Shown: positions 47,597-59,503, counted from the first letter of the stretch. The stretch: DNA of 64,000 nucleotides from Opeltia flavorubescens (GCA_000442125.1 KE546973.1:682001-746000); one strand, 5' to 3'. The notes: generated by a model not told the origin, from the letters alone. Program-made: numbers and translations.

Positions 47597-48946
47597 ATGN
47601 GCACATTATTGCAGTCATGCCTCCAACATACGATCTCTGCCATTTCAAAAATTGACAGTTCAGACCCAATCGCTGAGTGCCCGGCTTCGGTGCTTGCCTT
47701 ACTTCCTTCCAACCCTGATCCTCTCATTGTGCTCGCGCACTCGAGACTGCATACTTTCCCTTTTGACTCGGTTCCTGTCTGCTGGCGAAGACTTTACACG
47801 GATGCAAGTGTCGCCAAAGCTGTGACTTTGATCGAGAAGTCTCTGAAACTCTCTGATAGACATGATCCATGTCAAGAGCAAAGGCAGCTTAGCGGCACCA
47901 ATGCAACCGCTGATGGCAATATGGCCATGGATGGCTGGGTAGATGAAGTGGTGAGAGTGCTGGATATGGCTGCTATAATGGCAGGAGCAGCTGGGAGGAA
48001 TGACATTATCGAACAGCTCCTATCTAGCCTACAGAATCATCTTGGCGAAGATGAACCTTCTCAGAGGAAGCGTCGGAAGCTGGAAAGAGAACGAGCCTCC
48101 TTTCCTGTTGCCAAAAATATGGAACATTCACGAGTTCCAAGTATAAGCTACTCTGTACAGTCTTCCATTGCTCCTTCTATGCAGGCCTTTGAAACCTATA
48201 TGAAAACCGCCCAACCACTACGTATCAAAGACGCTTTAACCCATTGGCCAGCTATGCATGAGCGACCATGGTCAAATCCGGGATACCTGCTGGAGAAAAC
48301 CTTTGGTGGCAGGAGATTGATTCCTGTGGAAATTGGACGCAGCTATACTGACGCTGAATGGGGCCAGTCAATCATCACGTTCAAGGAGTTTATGGAAAAG
48401 TATATGATGTCCGAAGCTCCAGATGCCAACAGACTAGGCTATCTAGCTCAGCACGATCTCTTCTCACAAATCCCTACCCTGCGGAACGACATCGCCGTCC
48501 CTGACTATTGCTACACCGTTCCTCCGGACTTGAAGTTGCAAGGTTCTGCAGCAATAAGCAAGCCGTCACTTCCGCTACTCGAGGAACCATTGCTGAATGC
48601 ATGGTTCGGACCTGCAGGAACCGTGTCTCCTTTGCATACGGACCCGTATCATAACATACTTTGCCAGGTGGTTGGGAAGAAGTATGTCCGTCTATACAGT
48701 CCAGACCAGACGGATAAGCTCTACCCGAAGGGCATTGAGGAAGGAGGTGTAGATATGAGTAACACGAGCGAGGTAGACGCAGAAGCGACAGCAGAGGTCT
48801 TGAATGTAAAATTTCCGCTGTTCCAACGAGCTGGTTACGTCGAAACCATTCTTCACGAGGGCGAGTGTCTTTACATTCCTGTGGGATGGTGGCATTATGT
48901 GCGCAGCCTGAGCGTGAGCTTCAGCGTCAGTTTTTGGTGGAATTGA
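47597..48946 (+). CDS. JmjC-domain (cupin-like) 2-oxoglutarate/Fe(II) dioxygenase, JMJD5/KDM8-like
   Basis: Single-exon protein of 449 residues. The C-terminal half is a JmjC/cupin_8 domain (about 210-449). Fe(II) ligands are visible as His-x-Asp in SPLHTDPYHN (about 347-349) and the distal His in VGWWHYVRSLS. QPLRIKDALTHWPAM matches the domain start and ENRLGYLAQHDLF-like sequence (ANRLGYLAQHDLFSQIP) is typical of the JMJD5 group. LNAWFGPAGTVSPLH leads into the metal site. The N-terminal half is helical (VLDMAAIMAGAAGR) as in JMJD5. Members hydroxylate Arg in target proteins or have been proposed as lysine demethylases or proteases; the substrate is not deducible. The ambiguous base at 47600 is the first position of codon 2. 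Confidence 0.9.
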   Translation: MXTLLQSCLQHTISAISKIDSSDPIAECPASVLALLPSNPDPLIVLAHSRLHTFPFDSVPVCWRRLYTDASVAKAVTLIEKSLKLSDRHDPCQEQRQLSGTNATADGNMAMDGWVDEVVRVLDMAAIMAGAAGRNDIIEQLLSSLQNHLGEDEPSQRKRRKLERERASFPVAKNMEHSRVPSISYSVQSSIAPSMQAFETYMKTAQPLRIKDALTHWPAMHERPWSNPGYLLEKTFGGRRLIPVEIGRSYTDAEWGQSIITFKEFMEKYMMSEAPDANRLGYLAQHDLFSQIPTLRNDIAVPDYCYTVPPDLKLQGSAAISKPSLPLLEEPLLNAWFGPAGTVSPLHTDPYHNILCQVVGKKYVRLYSPDQTDKLYPKGIEEGGVDMSNTSEVDAEATAEVLNVKFPLFQRAGYVETILHEGECLYIPVGWWHYVRSLSVSFSVSFWWN

Positions 48947-49076
48947 CCGGTAAGATATGCTAGAATTCGCTACCTCGACTTGCTTTGCAGTCTGTATTGT
49001 TGGGTAAGCCCAGTCGATGACGCTCCACTTATACCTCAAGGCGCTTTGCCTCGACGAAGACTTCATCTATTAAGAT

Positions 49077-50701
49077 TCAGATCTTGCCTTCAGCATTGGC
49101 CCAAGGTGGCTCGCCATCGTCGTCGAATTCAGCCCATTGAAAATACGTGCAGCTAAAGGGCAGTCAATCATCGATGGAGTGGATTCATTCAAAGAGCTCA
49201 CAAACCCTTCCTGACCTGGGGTGCAACCTGCATGGCACATCCACATATACCTGCCTCTGTTCTCTTTTGTCTTTTGAACACAACGAAGTACTGTTGGTAC
49301 ATTGCAACGACAGCGAGGAGTATATTTCGGATGAAAGCTCTCACGGTAACAGCGATAGGTAACTGGTATCCTCGATAATCAGCGTTGGAAATTTCTAAAC
49401 TGTGATTCACTAGACAGATGGATCGTTCTTCGCCAGATTGCGAGAGGTCTTCATCATCACTTACCATTAATCCGTTTGTTACCAGCGATTGGATGAGGGT
49501 CGATGACTTGCGCAGGATGTATGCTGTGTTTCCTAGGCCATGTAAGTTTCACACCTAGGAGGTGAATGTTTGGATGGGCAGACCATTCCTCCTGCATTTC
49601 GGCGTGCATGACTAACAGCGAATTATGTGGTAGATGTATTGCAATCTGTCCTTCCATGTCGGCTCGTTCTGTGTCTGGCTCTGCAGCCAATCTTGTCTTT
49701 GCATCCGGCACTTCTCGAGCAACTATCTTTCTCACACGGAACTCACGGGCTACTCCTAAACTAAGACTGCCAATGATTGCTCTCGGGCCGAGATATGTCA
49801 GTTGATCCGTGTGATAGCCAACGCTTTCACTCGGCCCTCGATAACAATTTACAAAGGCGGCATTGGGGATCCACTCATTGGGGGATTGATACTTGAGTTT
49901 CGTGCCATTGGGGTAATGATGCTTGATACGTCTAGCAATTTCCTGGTTGACTGCCAGTCGTACAGGTTCAGATACTTTGCGCATCTGTGGCGTTACCTGG
50001 CGAACATCCTGCTCTGATGGTCATCATACTGTTTCTTGGCTACTCAGTATGCCATGCGAAGCGAGACCTACAGTCAGATAGCTGCCATTGTAAAGATATT
50101 CCGTCTGCTGGCGCTTTTTTTCATCCAGACTATCTACGTAGAAACATGCGGAATGCGGTGATTGCACAACGTTATCAAATAATTTGAACGTCTGCCTTTC
50201 AAAGGTAGACGCTTCATTGAGAAGCTCACGCAGTAGGTTTTCGGCTGTTTCAGGGGGTAGAAAATTATGAATAATGGAACATGGAGTATGATTCTCAATA
50301 TCCTCAGGAGTATAGAGGTGTAGCGTTTGGCCCTTCCGCGTTAACAACTTCTTTGGAGAAGTTGATGATTGTATTCGTGGGCTTGCGTCGCTTCTTTTGA
50401 AGCCTGTGAGAGATGTCTGGTAGCCCACACCATTGCCAGGTCTTTTCCTTGGAGACTTTCTAGCAGGCGAAGAGATCGTTTCCTGCGCTCGTGTCACAGA
50501 GCCGTTTGTGGCGATGAGGATGTCTAATAGATACATTTGATCCACATTGGGAAACAATGAAGCTAGCGTGGCAAGCTTCAGATCTGTAGATTCGTTCTCA
50601 TCTTCGATATGTTCCGTACAACTGTATGACGACCTAACGATTTCACCACATCTGGCTGCTGTCTCCAGCTTTCGCTTTTTGTGAAACACGAAGTCCTCCA
50701 T
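49077..50701 (-). CDS. AlkB-family DNA/RNA dealkylation dioxygenase with CUE and GRF zinc-finger domains
   Basis: Fe(II)/2-oxoglutarate oxygenase of the ALKBH2/3 type that removes alkyl groups from bases. Exons in transcript order are 50701-50072, 49996-49584, 49532-49465, 49362-49206 and 49152-49077, giving 447 residues. A CUE-like helical domain (LATLASLFPNVDQMYLLDIL) spans about residues 45-85. The oxygenase core contains NAAFVNCYRGPSESVGYHTDQ (Fe ligands H272, D274) and GPRAIIGSLSLG. The third ligand His is in EEWKHSI (about 350), restored by removing an in-frame 51-bp intron. The 2-oxoglutarate-binding NKRINVTYR follows. The C-terminus is a GRF zinc finger: CRCNVPTVLR, ENRGRYMWMCHAGCTPGQEGC and YFQWAEFDDDG. 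CUE suggests ubiquitin binding and GRF single-stranded nucleic acid binding. Confidence 0.93.
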
Positions 50702-51829
50702 CGCGTTCAACACACCTTCTTGGAGTCGTTCTTAGACTACCTCCAATTGCAAACTAAGATGAGTACTTAACTCTTAGCGGCAAAAGCGTTAAAGCGCTTA
50801 TTGTCTTGTTTGCTACATTTCATGTTCGAGCTTTCGTATGACTTTCTCCAACAACTCGAGCTCACCGTAATTGGGACGATGTCCGTACACAATCAATATG
50901 CTAAAAGCATCTTCCTCTACCCGCTCGCTTTTCTCGCATCTCCACTGGTACCCTAGACAGACTGTACTGCGATCTTTCTTGTAGCACCATCATACATGGA
51001 CTACTTTGTTCATTAAGTCCGAGAAGCACTGGTAATGAGCTTGCTGATAGGCTTGTTCGCTTCTGAAGGGTAATATACAGAAGGTGTATCATCCCACCCA
51101 ATCGATGTTGCGATTCCTTGGTTTCCCTCTTCCAGTACGTCCTGGCTTTTATCAGACCCTTGACTATTGATGGATCAGACAGAATGCCATAATGTCTCGG
51201 CAGAGATTCTCGGCACAGAGTCTCTACTTTTCCAGAGTTGGAGCATATGTCATCCAATTTTACCAGACCGATTGAGCATTGTGACAGTCCGAAAAATAAA
51301 TCTCTCGAACAATTGCCAAAATAATTCAGAGCTCGAGAGGCTACATACGGTTCATATCATGATTCTCCATATGATGGAGAAGTTATCGTTATGTCCTTCG
51401 GGAATACTGTGGTTGAATATCCAGGAAGCCTTTGGCTGTCCCAGCCATCGGCCATGGCCCCCAACTATTTTCATTCACAATGTTATAAGAAGTTGTAAAT
51501 ATGAACTTTTCTTGTGAAACTTCCAAGTTTTCCATTTTTCTTACTGTTTGTTGCGGTGAAAATCAACATAAATATGATAATTCTTATGTTTCTAAGGTCT
51601 ACCGAACCTAATTGAGTGCAAACTTGCTCAATCTTGCTTTGAGCGTTTATCGCGTCTCTATTAACCTCCAATTTTTCGAAAGATGGATAAATTCAAGTCT
51701 ACAAGCTTTCCAGCGGAAGCAGGGCACATCTACAACCCAGCACCGTGATTGATTTCAAGGCATATTTCACTCCAAATCCTACATAATTGAACCATCGAAA
51801 GCATATAGCTTGTCTTTTCGCAATCAGTC
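50702..51829. other. Intergenic 50702-51829 (divergent)
   Basis: A 1.1-kb AT-rich gap between divergent AlkB and RBR genes. ORFs up to about 118 codons lack motifs or splice support. No RNA gene recognised. Confidence 0.5.
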
Positions 51830-53063
51830 ATGGCAGACAATACAGAATTTTCATGTATCGTCTGCATGGAAACCATCCCCTCCACAGACCGTTATCTACT
51901 AACTTGGTGCTTCCATAAATGGTGCAAAGACTGCGTGAACATACGATTCGCTGCCGCCTGTCAAGAGGAAGGCTCTTTCCCTCCTCGCTGTTGCGAAGAG
52001 ATTGATTACATTCAGGCTCGTCCTTTGTTGGAGGATCAGCTGGCGGCTCTTTTTATCGAGAAAGCACGAGAGTATCGCAGCATAGATCGACTTTATTGTC
52101 ACGATGTCCAATGTCAAAACCTAATACAAGTATCGAGAACCAGCCACAAATCGATCCACTGTGAGAAATGTGGTCTCGACACTTGCACTGGTTGTATGAG
52201 GAAGGCGCATGAAAATGAGTGTTCCGAAAATCCGGAGTATGCAGGATTCTTGCAGGTGGTCACGCAGGCTGGGTTTAAACAATGTTTTCGATGCAGAGGG
52301 TTCATTGAGAAAGTTTCCGGCTGCAATCACATAGTGTAAGCTCCCATGGCCATGCGCTCTGGAATCAACTGATCAGCGCTGTCCTCTAGCTGCCAATGTC
52401 GAGGGGAATTCTGTTATCAGTGTGGTTCCAAATGGAAAACGTGTAATTGCGACGAGGGCGACGAGGGCGACGAAGGCGAAGAGTATGAGGAGTTCGACGA
52501 AATCGACGAGTTAGACATTCAAGCCCGGCAAAGAGAGGCGCAACGAATGGAGGGTGGTCTACATCTAGGCCAAGTGCGAGGAGTAGGAACATTCCATTCC
52601 GCGCTACCTACCTATCATGAAGCTCCTCCACGGCCTGGAAACACCGTCCACCATCCTGTACGCCAATTATCAATGGAGGACACCTTATACATTCCCGACT
52701 CGCAACCAGCTCAGATGGCCGAACCCGATCACTATCAAGGTCAAACCCTTTATCAGCCTCAGCTCCCTTATCCATATTTCGATACACGGGGGAGATTGAC
52801 CTCGGCACAACCTGCCGAGGAAGCCCAGCAATTATTGCTCGCCGCTATTCATCATCGCCGTCCTGAATGCGTGCGAGGCTTCCGCCGAGTCAATCATGGC
52901 AGTCTGGCGTGCAGCGTCTGTGAGGAGATCATGGCGCAATCTATATGGCGGTGTATAGGCTGCGTGAGTAACGTCTGTGCTAGTCTATTGGGAAAACGCT
53001 AATACATAGATATCGTAGCGTCGGCAAGAATGTGATCGCTGCAGAGACTTACAATTCAGATGA
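51830..53063 (+). CDS. RBR-type E3 ubiquitin ligase (RING1-IBR-RING2)
   Basis: Ligase of the RING/HECT-hybrid class that forms a thioester with ubiquitin before transfer. Exons 51830-52335, 52390-52963 and 53019-53063 give 374 residues. RING1 starts CIVCMETIPSTDRYLLTWC and continues HKWCKDC and CCEE (about 8-60). The IBR follows with YCHDVQCQN, HCEKCGLDTCTGCMRKAH. RING2 is CFRCRGFIEKVSGCNHIVCQC and FCYQCG; the catalytic Cys is expected in SGCNH. A DEG acidic repeat encoded by a 9-bp tandem repeat (near 52450-52480) follows. The disordered tail ends with an additional cysteine cluster: CSVCEE, CIGC and, in the tiny last exon, CDRCRD. That cluster could bind metal and is typical of many fungal IBR proteins. 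Confidence 0.9.
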
Positions 53064-53417
53064 TGGCACGCAGTTGTTATGGATGTATTAGATTCTAGGT
53101 TAGGGGTAAGGAGTCAAGATTATGAGGCCGAGGAAAATGCAACAAACCTTTCAGACTTTGACATATAGACAAGGTGGCATACACCGCCTCTATCTTCAGA
53201 TCAAATCGTGGTAATTATCAATGATGAAGCTCCAGAAAAATGAATCCTATTTTATGCTAGTATCGAAAGCCGATGTAGTGGTTGCGGTGACATTGACTAA
53301 GCAAACTCGAGGTCTCGGTCTATCAGTACAAGATAATTGACGTCATCGCTCGAGAGCTTCTAATCAGTCGGTTCACAAGCCTGCATTCATCACAACTCAT
53401 ATTATTGTAACGATACA
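53064..53417. other. Intergenic 53064-53417
   Basis: Tandem gap between the RBR gene and PEX7. No gene seen. The last 60 bp should hold the PEX7 leader. Confidence 0.5.
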
Positions 53418-54722
53418 ATGCTCGAGTTCCGTACCCAGGGCTTCAATGGCTATGCCGTCAAATACTCCCCATTTTTTGATTCTCGCATCGCCGTAGCTTC
53501 CGCCGCGAATTTCGGCCTCGTAGGCAATGGACGTCTATACATACTCGGTCTAACACCCAAAGGCATCGTTGCTGAGAAATGGTACAAACTACTCTTTCCC
53601 CGATGCCCAAATTGCTTTCCTCGTTCAAGCCCCCAAGCCAAATCCCCGCTCACAAAGGGTCCTTGCTAAAGGTTTGACACCCAAGATTCCCTGTACGACC
53701 TCTCTTGGTCGGAAGCGCACGAGAACCAATGCGTCGTAGCCACCGGTGACGGCTCCATCAAGCTCTTTGACATCGGTCTCGACGAATTTCCCATCCAATC
53801 ATGGCAGGAGCATAAACGAGAAGTCTTCGCCGTCCACTGGAACCTCGTCGCGAAAGATACATTCTGCTCCAGTTCTTGGGATGGAACGATCAAAATCGTA
53901 TGTCTTTCGTTTCACCAACCCCAGAATTCTTCCACATTTCTTTCGCAGCAAGAATACATACCAAAAGTTAACATCCATGATTGCAAGTAGTGGTCGCCCA
54001 CCCGCTCCGACTCCCTCCTCACCATTCCCACCCACTCCTGCACCTACTCAACCTCATTTTCCCCACACTCCCCTTCTATCCTTTCATCCGTCTCCTCAGA
54101 CTCCCACCTCCGAATATTCGACCTCCGCACACCATCCTCAGCCTCAAACCACCTAACTTGTTCCATTCCCTTACATACCGCCCCTTCTATGCAATCACAA
54201 CAGCGTCCCTTTCCCTCGCAAACCATCCCCCCTTCCGAAGCCCTCACCCATGACTGGAATAAATACCGTTCCCCCATCGTCGCCGCAGCAGGTGTCGATC
54301 GCCTTATCCGTTCCTTCGACATCCGTAGTCCTGCGTCAGGTCCAGTGGCCGTGTTGCCAGGACATGAATATGCGGTCAGAAAGATTGCGTGGAGCCCTCA
54401 CGTGAGTGATGTCCTTTTGTCCGCGAGCTACGACATGACTTGTCGGGTATGGACGGACGGAAGTGCTATGGGGGTTGAAAGCGGCGGTGGCAATGGATCG
54501 CTGCAGCAGCAGGGAGCGGCGGAGATACAAATGAGGATGCAAGGGGGGTCAGGAGATCCCTTGGCGTTTGGAGGTGGAAGGGAAATGGGAAGAATGGGCA
54601 GGCATACTGAATTTGTCATGGGTGTGGATTGGTGTTTGTTCGGGGCCGAGGGATGGTGCGCAAGCGTTGGATGGGATGAGAGGCTCTTGGTCTGGGATGT
54701 GAGAGCGATCATGTCTCAATGA
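53418..54722 (+). CDS. PEX7: PEX7, peroxisomal PTS2 receptor (WD40)
   Basis: Cytosolic shuttling receptor that brings PTS2-bearing proteins to the peroxisome. Exons 53418-53581, 53672-53897 and 53991-54722 give 373 residues. The start MLEFRTQGFNGYAVKYSPFF is typical for Pex7. WD repeats are seen as LYDLSWSEAHENQ ... SIKLFDI, VFAVHWNLVAKDTFCSSSWDGTIKIW, SPHSPSILSSVSSDSHLRIFD, VRKIAWSPHVSDVLLSASYDMTCRVW and VMGVDWCLFGAEGWCASVGWDERLLVWD. Two low-complexity insertions are present. One follows repeat 3 (QSQQRPFPSQTIPPSEA), and a Gly/Gln-rich loop lies between repeats 5 and 6 (GGGNGSLQQQG), which is longer than in yeast. Confidence 0.94.
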
Positions 54723-55027
54723 CATTATTCCTCACAGTCAAAGTCGATCAGTCAATTGAATTTCGGCAGAGCGAGGCGTTCTAAATTTGTACAGTGCATG
54801 GGGTGACTTTAGTTGAGATTAAACGAATAATTAGCAATTTGTTTAGTAGTAAATACTTGTATCACTCCTCTGGATGCTTAATTCTATGTCTCAGCTAAAG
54901 CAACTCCGGCTAATTACATATCACTCTTTGGGCACCGTGGCCCTTGGCTGGTTCAGTATTACAGTGCTCTTCAGAACAGCCCGCTTCTACAATATCGTGC
55001 CCTTCCATACTACTCGAATAATTTTTC
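54723..55027. other. Intergenic 54723-55027 (convergent)
   Basis: 3' ends of PEX7 and the VWFA-domain gene meet here. No gene seen. Confidence 0.5.
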
Positions 55028-58000
55028 TCACACATAAGGCGCATACGAGTCCACTGCTCTCCCCTGGAATTGTGGATATGCTGGGGACCTCAATGTCTCT
55101 GCACCCAGACTTCTCTGATTCTTCAAAGCCAAATCTTTCAATCGTCTCGTGGTTTCATCCAGCTCCGCCGAAACAGAACTGCGATTCTCACTCCCATCAC
55201 CTCGAATTGCTTGTCTTTTGGGTTTTCTCTTCAAAACGGTCCTTCTCGCTGCTTCCTCTGACCGCGAGCGGTAATGATAATGCTTCGACTCTTTCAAAGG
55301 GGACGATGGAAGCTCGACCATAATTTCATCCGGTACGTCTGTGATCCATTCTAAAGGTCTGTAATTTGAAGCGTCGAAAAGGCCTTGACCAAAGTGTTCT
55401 TCACCCCAGATGTCCGATCGAAGCCCAGGATGGGTGGCCATAATCGGGCCTGATCTGTATTCGGTGAGGTCAAAGCGTTCAATAGTCCGCGCTTGGTACT
55501 TGAGCTCCTCGATGAGCAGGCTGATATAGTCCTGACACGCAGATCGGCGGCCGCCATCTCCAAAGTCTTCGACAAGGACCATCATCGCTTGCCGTGGCGC
55601 ATGATGAGTTGCTATGTGAAACGCGAAACGCTTTTGTACTTCGGCCTGATGGATGCTTTGCTTTCTCATTGCTGCTTTTAACGCGGGGGTTCTGGGTCGT
55701 ATTTGCCGTCTCATTTGGCATTCTGTTGAGAGTGTACATTGAGTATCAGAGCCTAGCAACGAATGCCTATACTTGAGCTTCACACTCAAGACCGTTACTG
55801 GTGTGGTGCCAAGTAGCTTGTCAAGTTCTCCGTCAAGGTCATGACACGTAGGACTTAAGCCATCGCGTTGCGTGCTTGGGATCAAAGTATACCCAGTCGG
55901 AAGTGGCATGCCAACTTTCAGTCTTACAAGCGCGAATACGCTCTCACCACGCTGAAGACCTTGTATGCGTCGACCACCGATGACACCCTCTATCGTGCAA
56001 TTCTGGCCAGGCTTGATGTCAAGAACCAGATCACCTACTCCACCGCGTAACAAACCTTTGCGAGCATCATCGATTGTTAATCGAAGTCTGTTGAAGAGAC
56101 CAGCAGGATCTTCGTCCTTGTTGCATCTGATAGATTGCAACTCTGACGTGTGCATTGACTGCATCTTCCATCCATTACTTGTCACATCCCTTTCGCCTTT
56201 CCAAGGAACACTTCCGGCGCATACCAAATGCAGTTGAATGGTATTATGGATCAATATCTCAGGAGCAACTCCAGTGGAATTAGGTGTGAGGATAAAGATA
56301 TGACCGTAGGCAAGTGGACCCAGTTCGCTGTTCTGGTCGCGAGGGGTAGACTGTTCGAGTAAAGCTCTCGCGCTTCTCACGGCCGAATCTGTTGCAAGTA
56401 GATTCGGTCGCTCTATTGTCGTGGTGATGGTGTCCACAGCGGTTTTCGTTTTCCGTGGGTTAGCCAACGTCAAAGGCAGAATTGTTCTGAGGTCTCGACA
56501 TTCTGCGTTGATGGAGTTGGTGCATATGATGGCCATTCGGTCGTTCGTTGGATCTAACAGAGACGATAGAAATCGTGCCGTTTCACAGCTCGCCATTAGC
56601 GTGGCTGGAGATGCAAATTGTCTTGAGGGCATTAGTAGATAATCTTAATAGGCAGCAAAGTTCCTTACGAATTATCAATTACTACAGCAACGTCAAGACC
56701 ACAAGACTTATCGTGAGAGAATCTTGTCATTGATTCCATGACAGGGCTGATTTGCACCGCAACGTACATGCCCTGCGTATTATCTGCATTCAACGTTTCG
56801 TGTTCCGGGATGATCGTTACTTCTGGCCGGATGATAGTAACGTCATTTGGTTTACAGAGGATCCTATTGGCATGGGTTTCATGCCGAGCATGTTCAAATG
56901 ATGAGACTTCAGTTGGTGATGTCAGATTTGATACTGGGGGCTCGGGGAATGCATCAAGCGCCGTTTGAAGATCGGAGTCAATAGTCGACTGCGTGTCGGT
57001 TGTTGAAATGCTCGTACGTCCAGCAGGGTCCAGAGGATCAGCGGTTTGATTTCTGGCTGATGCTTCGATTGAACAGCGCCTACTGCTATTTTCCGAAGGA
57101 CCGGAACGGTTGCCGCTGGGCTTAGTTATCAAGCTGCTCATGACTTTGGATAGGAATCGATGCTTCAAAGATGGTTCTCGCCTCACGGATTTGTTGGCTA
57201 TCGCACTAAGATCTTCGCGTTCACTGGCCGGCCGCTGCTGTTGGGAGCCTGCCAGAGGACTTGGAGGCGAATGTGCAGTACGGTTGACACGGTGATCTCG
57301 GGGTAATGTTGCTAGAGAGGTTGAGCGAGTAGAAAAGACGGGCACGGGACCACTGTCATGGTCGTATGGCGGTGGGTATTTCATGAAAGTTGGAGGATAC
57401 GACATTATGACACCGCGTCGAAATTTAGATGCAGGGATGAAGCTGTCGGTAGCCAATTTGACAGGAGCCGTGCAACTGTGCCGCTGCTTTCGTACATTGA
57501 GAGAACCTAGGGCGATGGCATGGCCTGCTCGTAGAGATGCCAAGGGCTGTGGAAATGGATTTATGATGCCAGAGCCGGTTGATGCTCTACCACGGTACGA
57601 GTGATCAGAGTTCTATACACAGTCTTGATAAGTAGCTGCACAAGAGGTTGATGAAGAGGCGTGACTTCACCTGACGTTTTCGCTTATTGATACGCAAAGG
57701 TTTCGGGGTCAGGTCTGTGTCATCTGGCGTCAAATTAAGGTTCTTTGAGAGCGGTGAAACGGCGACCTCGAATTCCATCCTTGCAAAGTGCCACCACTTC
57801 CAGGGCAAAGCACAGGGATAACGCAGCAGGACGCGTACCTGTCTGTGGTCTTCTTTGACTTGTGTTGTTGTCTTGAGATTGCTAGATAGCCTGATGATGA
57901 GGGTGTGCACACCACTAGGTTGATGATTTCGGCTGACCTCGGATTTGCCTTGTAAGCACCCAATTTTGACTTACACTTGCAGGTGGGCTGGAGGCAGTTG

Positions 58001-58225
58001 ATTGAGCTCGACCCTCGTTTCGCTCTTTGCACCGTCAGCGGAAGAGCCCGTAGTCCTTTCTTTTGGCTTCCGCCGACTAAAACGTCCGGTGGGATTATAG
58101 CGTTCCTTGCCGCAACTTACACTGCAACGGGAGCACTTGATTGCGATGAAGACAACGAGAATGACGAATACAAGAGGGATCAAGGTCAGCGCCGCAAGAC
58201 GATCGCTGCGTATCTCACTGATCAT
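55028..58225 (-). CDS. VWFA-domain protein with an N-terminal membrane segment
   Basis: Exons in transcript order are proposed as 58225-57975, 57914-57671, 57612-56669 and 56621-55028, giving 1010 residues; all phases agree. Residues about 8-28 form a membrane helix (AALTLIPLVFVILVVFIAI) followed by Cys and Arg/Lys clusters. A disordered region follows, then a von Willebrand factor A domain from about 465: GLDVAVVIDNSQFASPATLM (a partial DxSxS-type metal site) and ARFLSSLLDPTNDRMAIIC, with later GHIFILTPN. After the domain come beta-rich segments and a Lys/Arg-rich tail with KRKPKRQ. If the first two exons belong to another transcript, the ATG at 57405 (MSYPPTFMKYPPPYD) gives a 776-residue VWFA protein. 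The VWFA part is well supported; the N-terminus less so. Function unknown. Confidence 0.7.
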
Positions 58226-58436
58226 CTGTTTGAAGTTCGGCTCGTCGGAGATCGTCGTGTATCCGGTAGAGGCGAAGGAGAATGGCACGTCCAAGAGGAG
58301 GGTATCCAACAAGGAAGCAGAGACTTATGATAATCTTCAGACCATGGACCGTGAACACTTGAATCAAAATCTTGACAAGTTGTATCAGGATAGTTGCAAG
58401 AGCGATCACCGCTTGGCACAGATGAATCTGCTACTG

Positions 58437-59113
58437 TCAGCTTGGCCGATGTCTCTCTATCCACCGTAGACCCACCAAACTTGAAAAGACTAGAATAGGG
58501 AGATTGATAAGGAGTACCGGTACCAATACTACACTCTGGCGTCTCAGGTACACAGCGAAGAGCAAAATGCCGAGAAGAAAGTGCGAAAATATAATGGAGC
58601 CCCTGAACTCCGGATGCCGCTTATACGCTGCGAAGACGTGACGGGGATAGAAAAAGGGTTTATGGATAAGGTTCCTAAGCAAAAATTTCAGGAGGAGACC
58701 ATACCAACTCTGGCTATTAGGTTGGAACCAATTGCGCCGGCCTGCAAAGTGGTGAAGTTGCTCCGCAAAGTCTTTAATCCTAGACCGTGACTTGTCCACG
58801 TACAAGAATAGCGAGTCAAGGCAGCTTATCGTCTCTATTGGGGTAAGATCTGTCAGTTTCTTCATAGAACATTTGATACTTGAATAGGAGGACCTGGATA
58901 CTACTTACCTTGGATGTTTTTGAAGCTCTGCGCCTTTGAAAGCTCTATGAAAGGATAATACACTCGTCCGAAGGGACCAAAGTATTGATCAAAGCGAGAT
59001 TTAGTTGCCTCTTTCTCTGCAGTTCCAGCAGTGTTACTCTGACTTTCGAGCTGGGGCGTATTAATTCCACTTTTTCGATTGGCGTTTTTTCGCTTTCGCC
59101 TGCCCTTTGGCAT
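58437..59113 (-). CDS. Uncharacterised small membrane protein
   Basis: Exons 59113-58909 and 58849-58437 (59-bp intron) give 205 residues. The N-terminus is strongly basic (MPKGRRKRKNANRK). It is followed by the conserved-looking RFDQYFGPFGRVYYPFIEL and, after the intron, DLTPIETISCLDSLFLYVDK. Two adjacent hydrophobic helices lie near the C-terminus (about 150-168, SHFLLGILLFAVYL; about 172-195, VVLVPVLLINLPILVFSSLV), leaving a short tail RWIERHRPS. This suggests a hairpin membrane anchor, perhaps in the ER, with the basic N-terminus cytosolic. I do not recognise a named family. It lies just upstream of the VWFA gene on the same strand, 211 bp apart. Confidence 0.68.
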
Positions 59114-59503
59114 GGAACTTGAGTATGTATCGGTGGCTCGACCTTCGAAATATGCTGTTTGCTAGAATGAATTTGGATAATGCCCTGGAGTGTGAGGGTT
59201 GTATAGCGAAGCATAAGCGAGCTGGAATGTATCGATGCTGCACCAAAATGATGTCGGTTTACAATGAGTCGAGAGATGGATGGACGCAGCAGTCAAAGGA
59301 TATGAAATGCTGGAAGGAAGGCGAAGCAATTTAAAAATGTGGAAAGAACGACCCCTCAAACTGCAAATCATAGCACGGGTTCCTGGAATGGGATCAATCG
59401 CAATCAACGGGTTAAAATATAGCAAAAAGACTTGCAGATATCTTGGACGTTCTTCATTGCTCATTACCAGATTGTTCTCCTACATGACAAGTGATCTCTT
59501 TGA
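59114..59503. other. Intergenic 59114-59503
   Basis: Tandem minus-strand gap between the UEV gene and the small membrane protein. No gene seen. Confidence 0.5.

Noticed and set aside
47510-47600. A tRNA gene on the minus strand
   Set aside because: Only the T-loop and 3' acceptor strand are present. The T-stem does not pair and no matching 5' acceptor strand (GGTGAGC) occurs within 100 bp.
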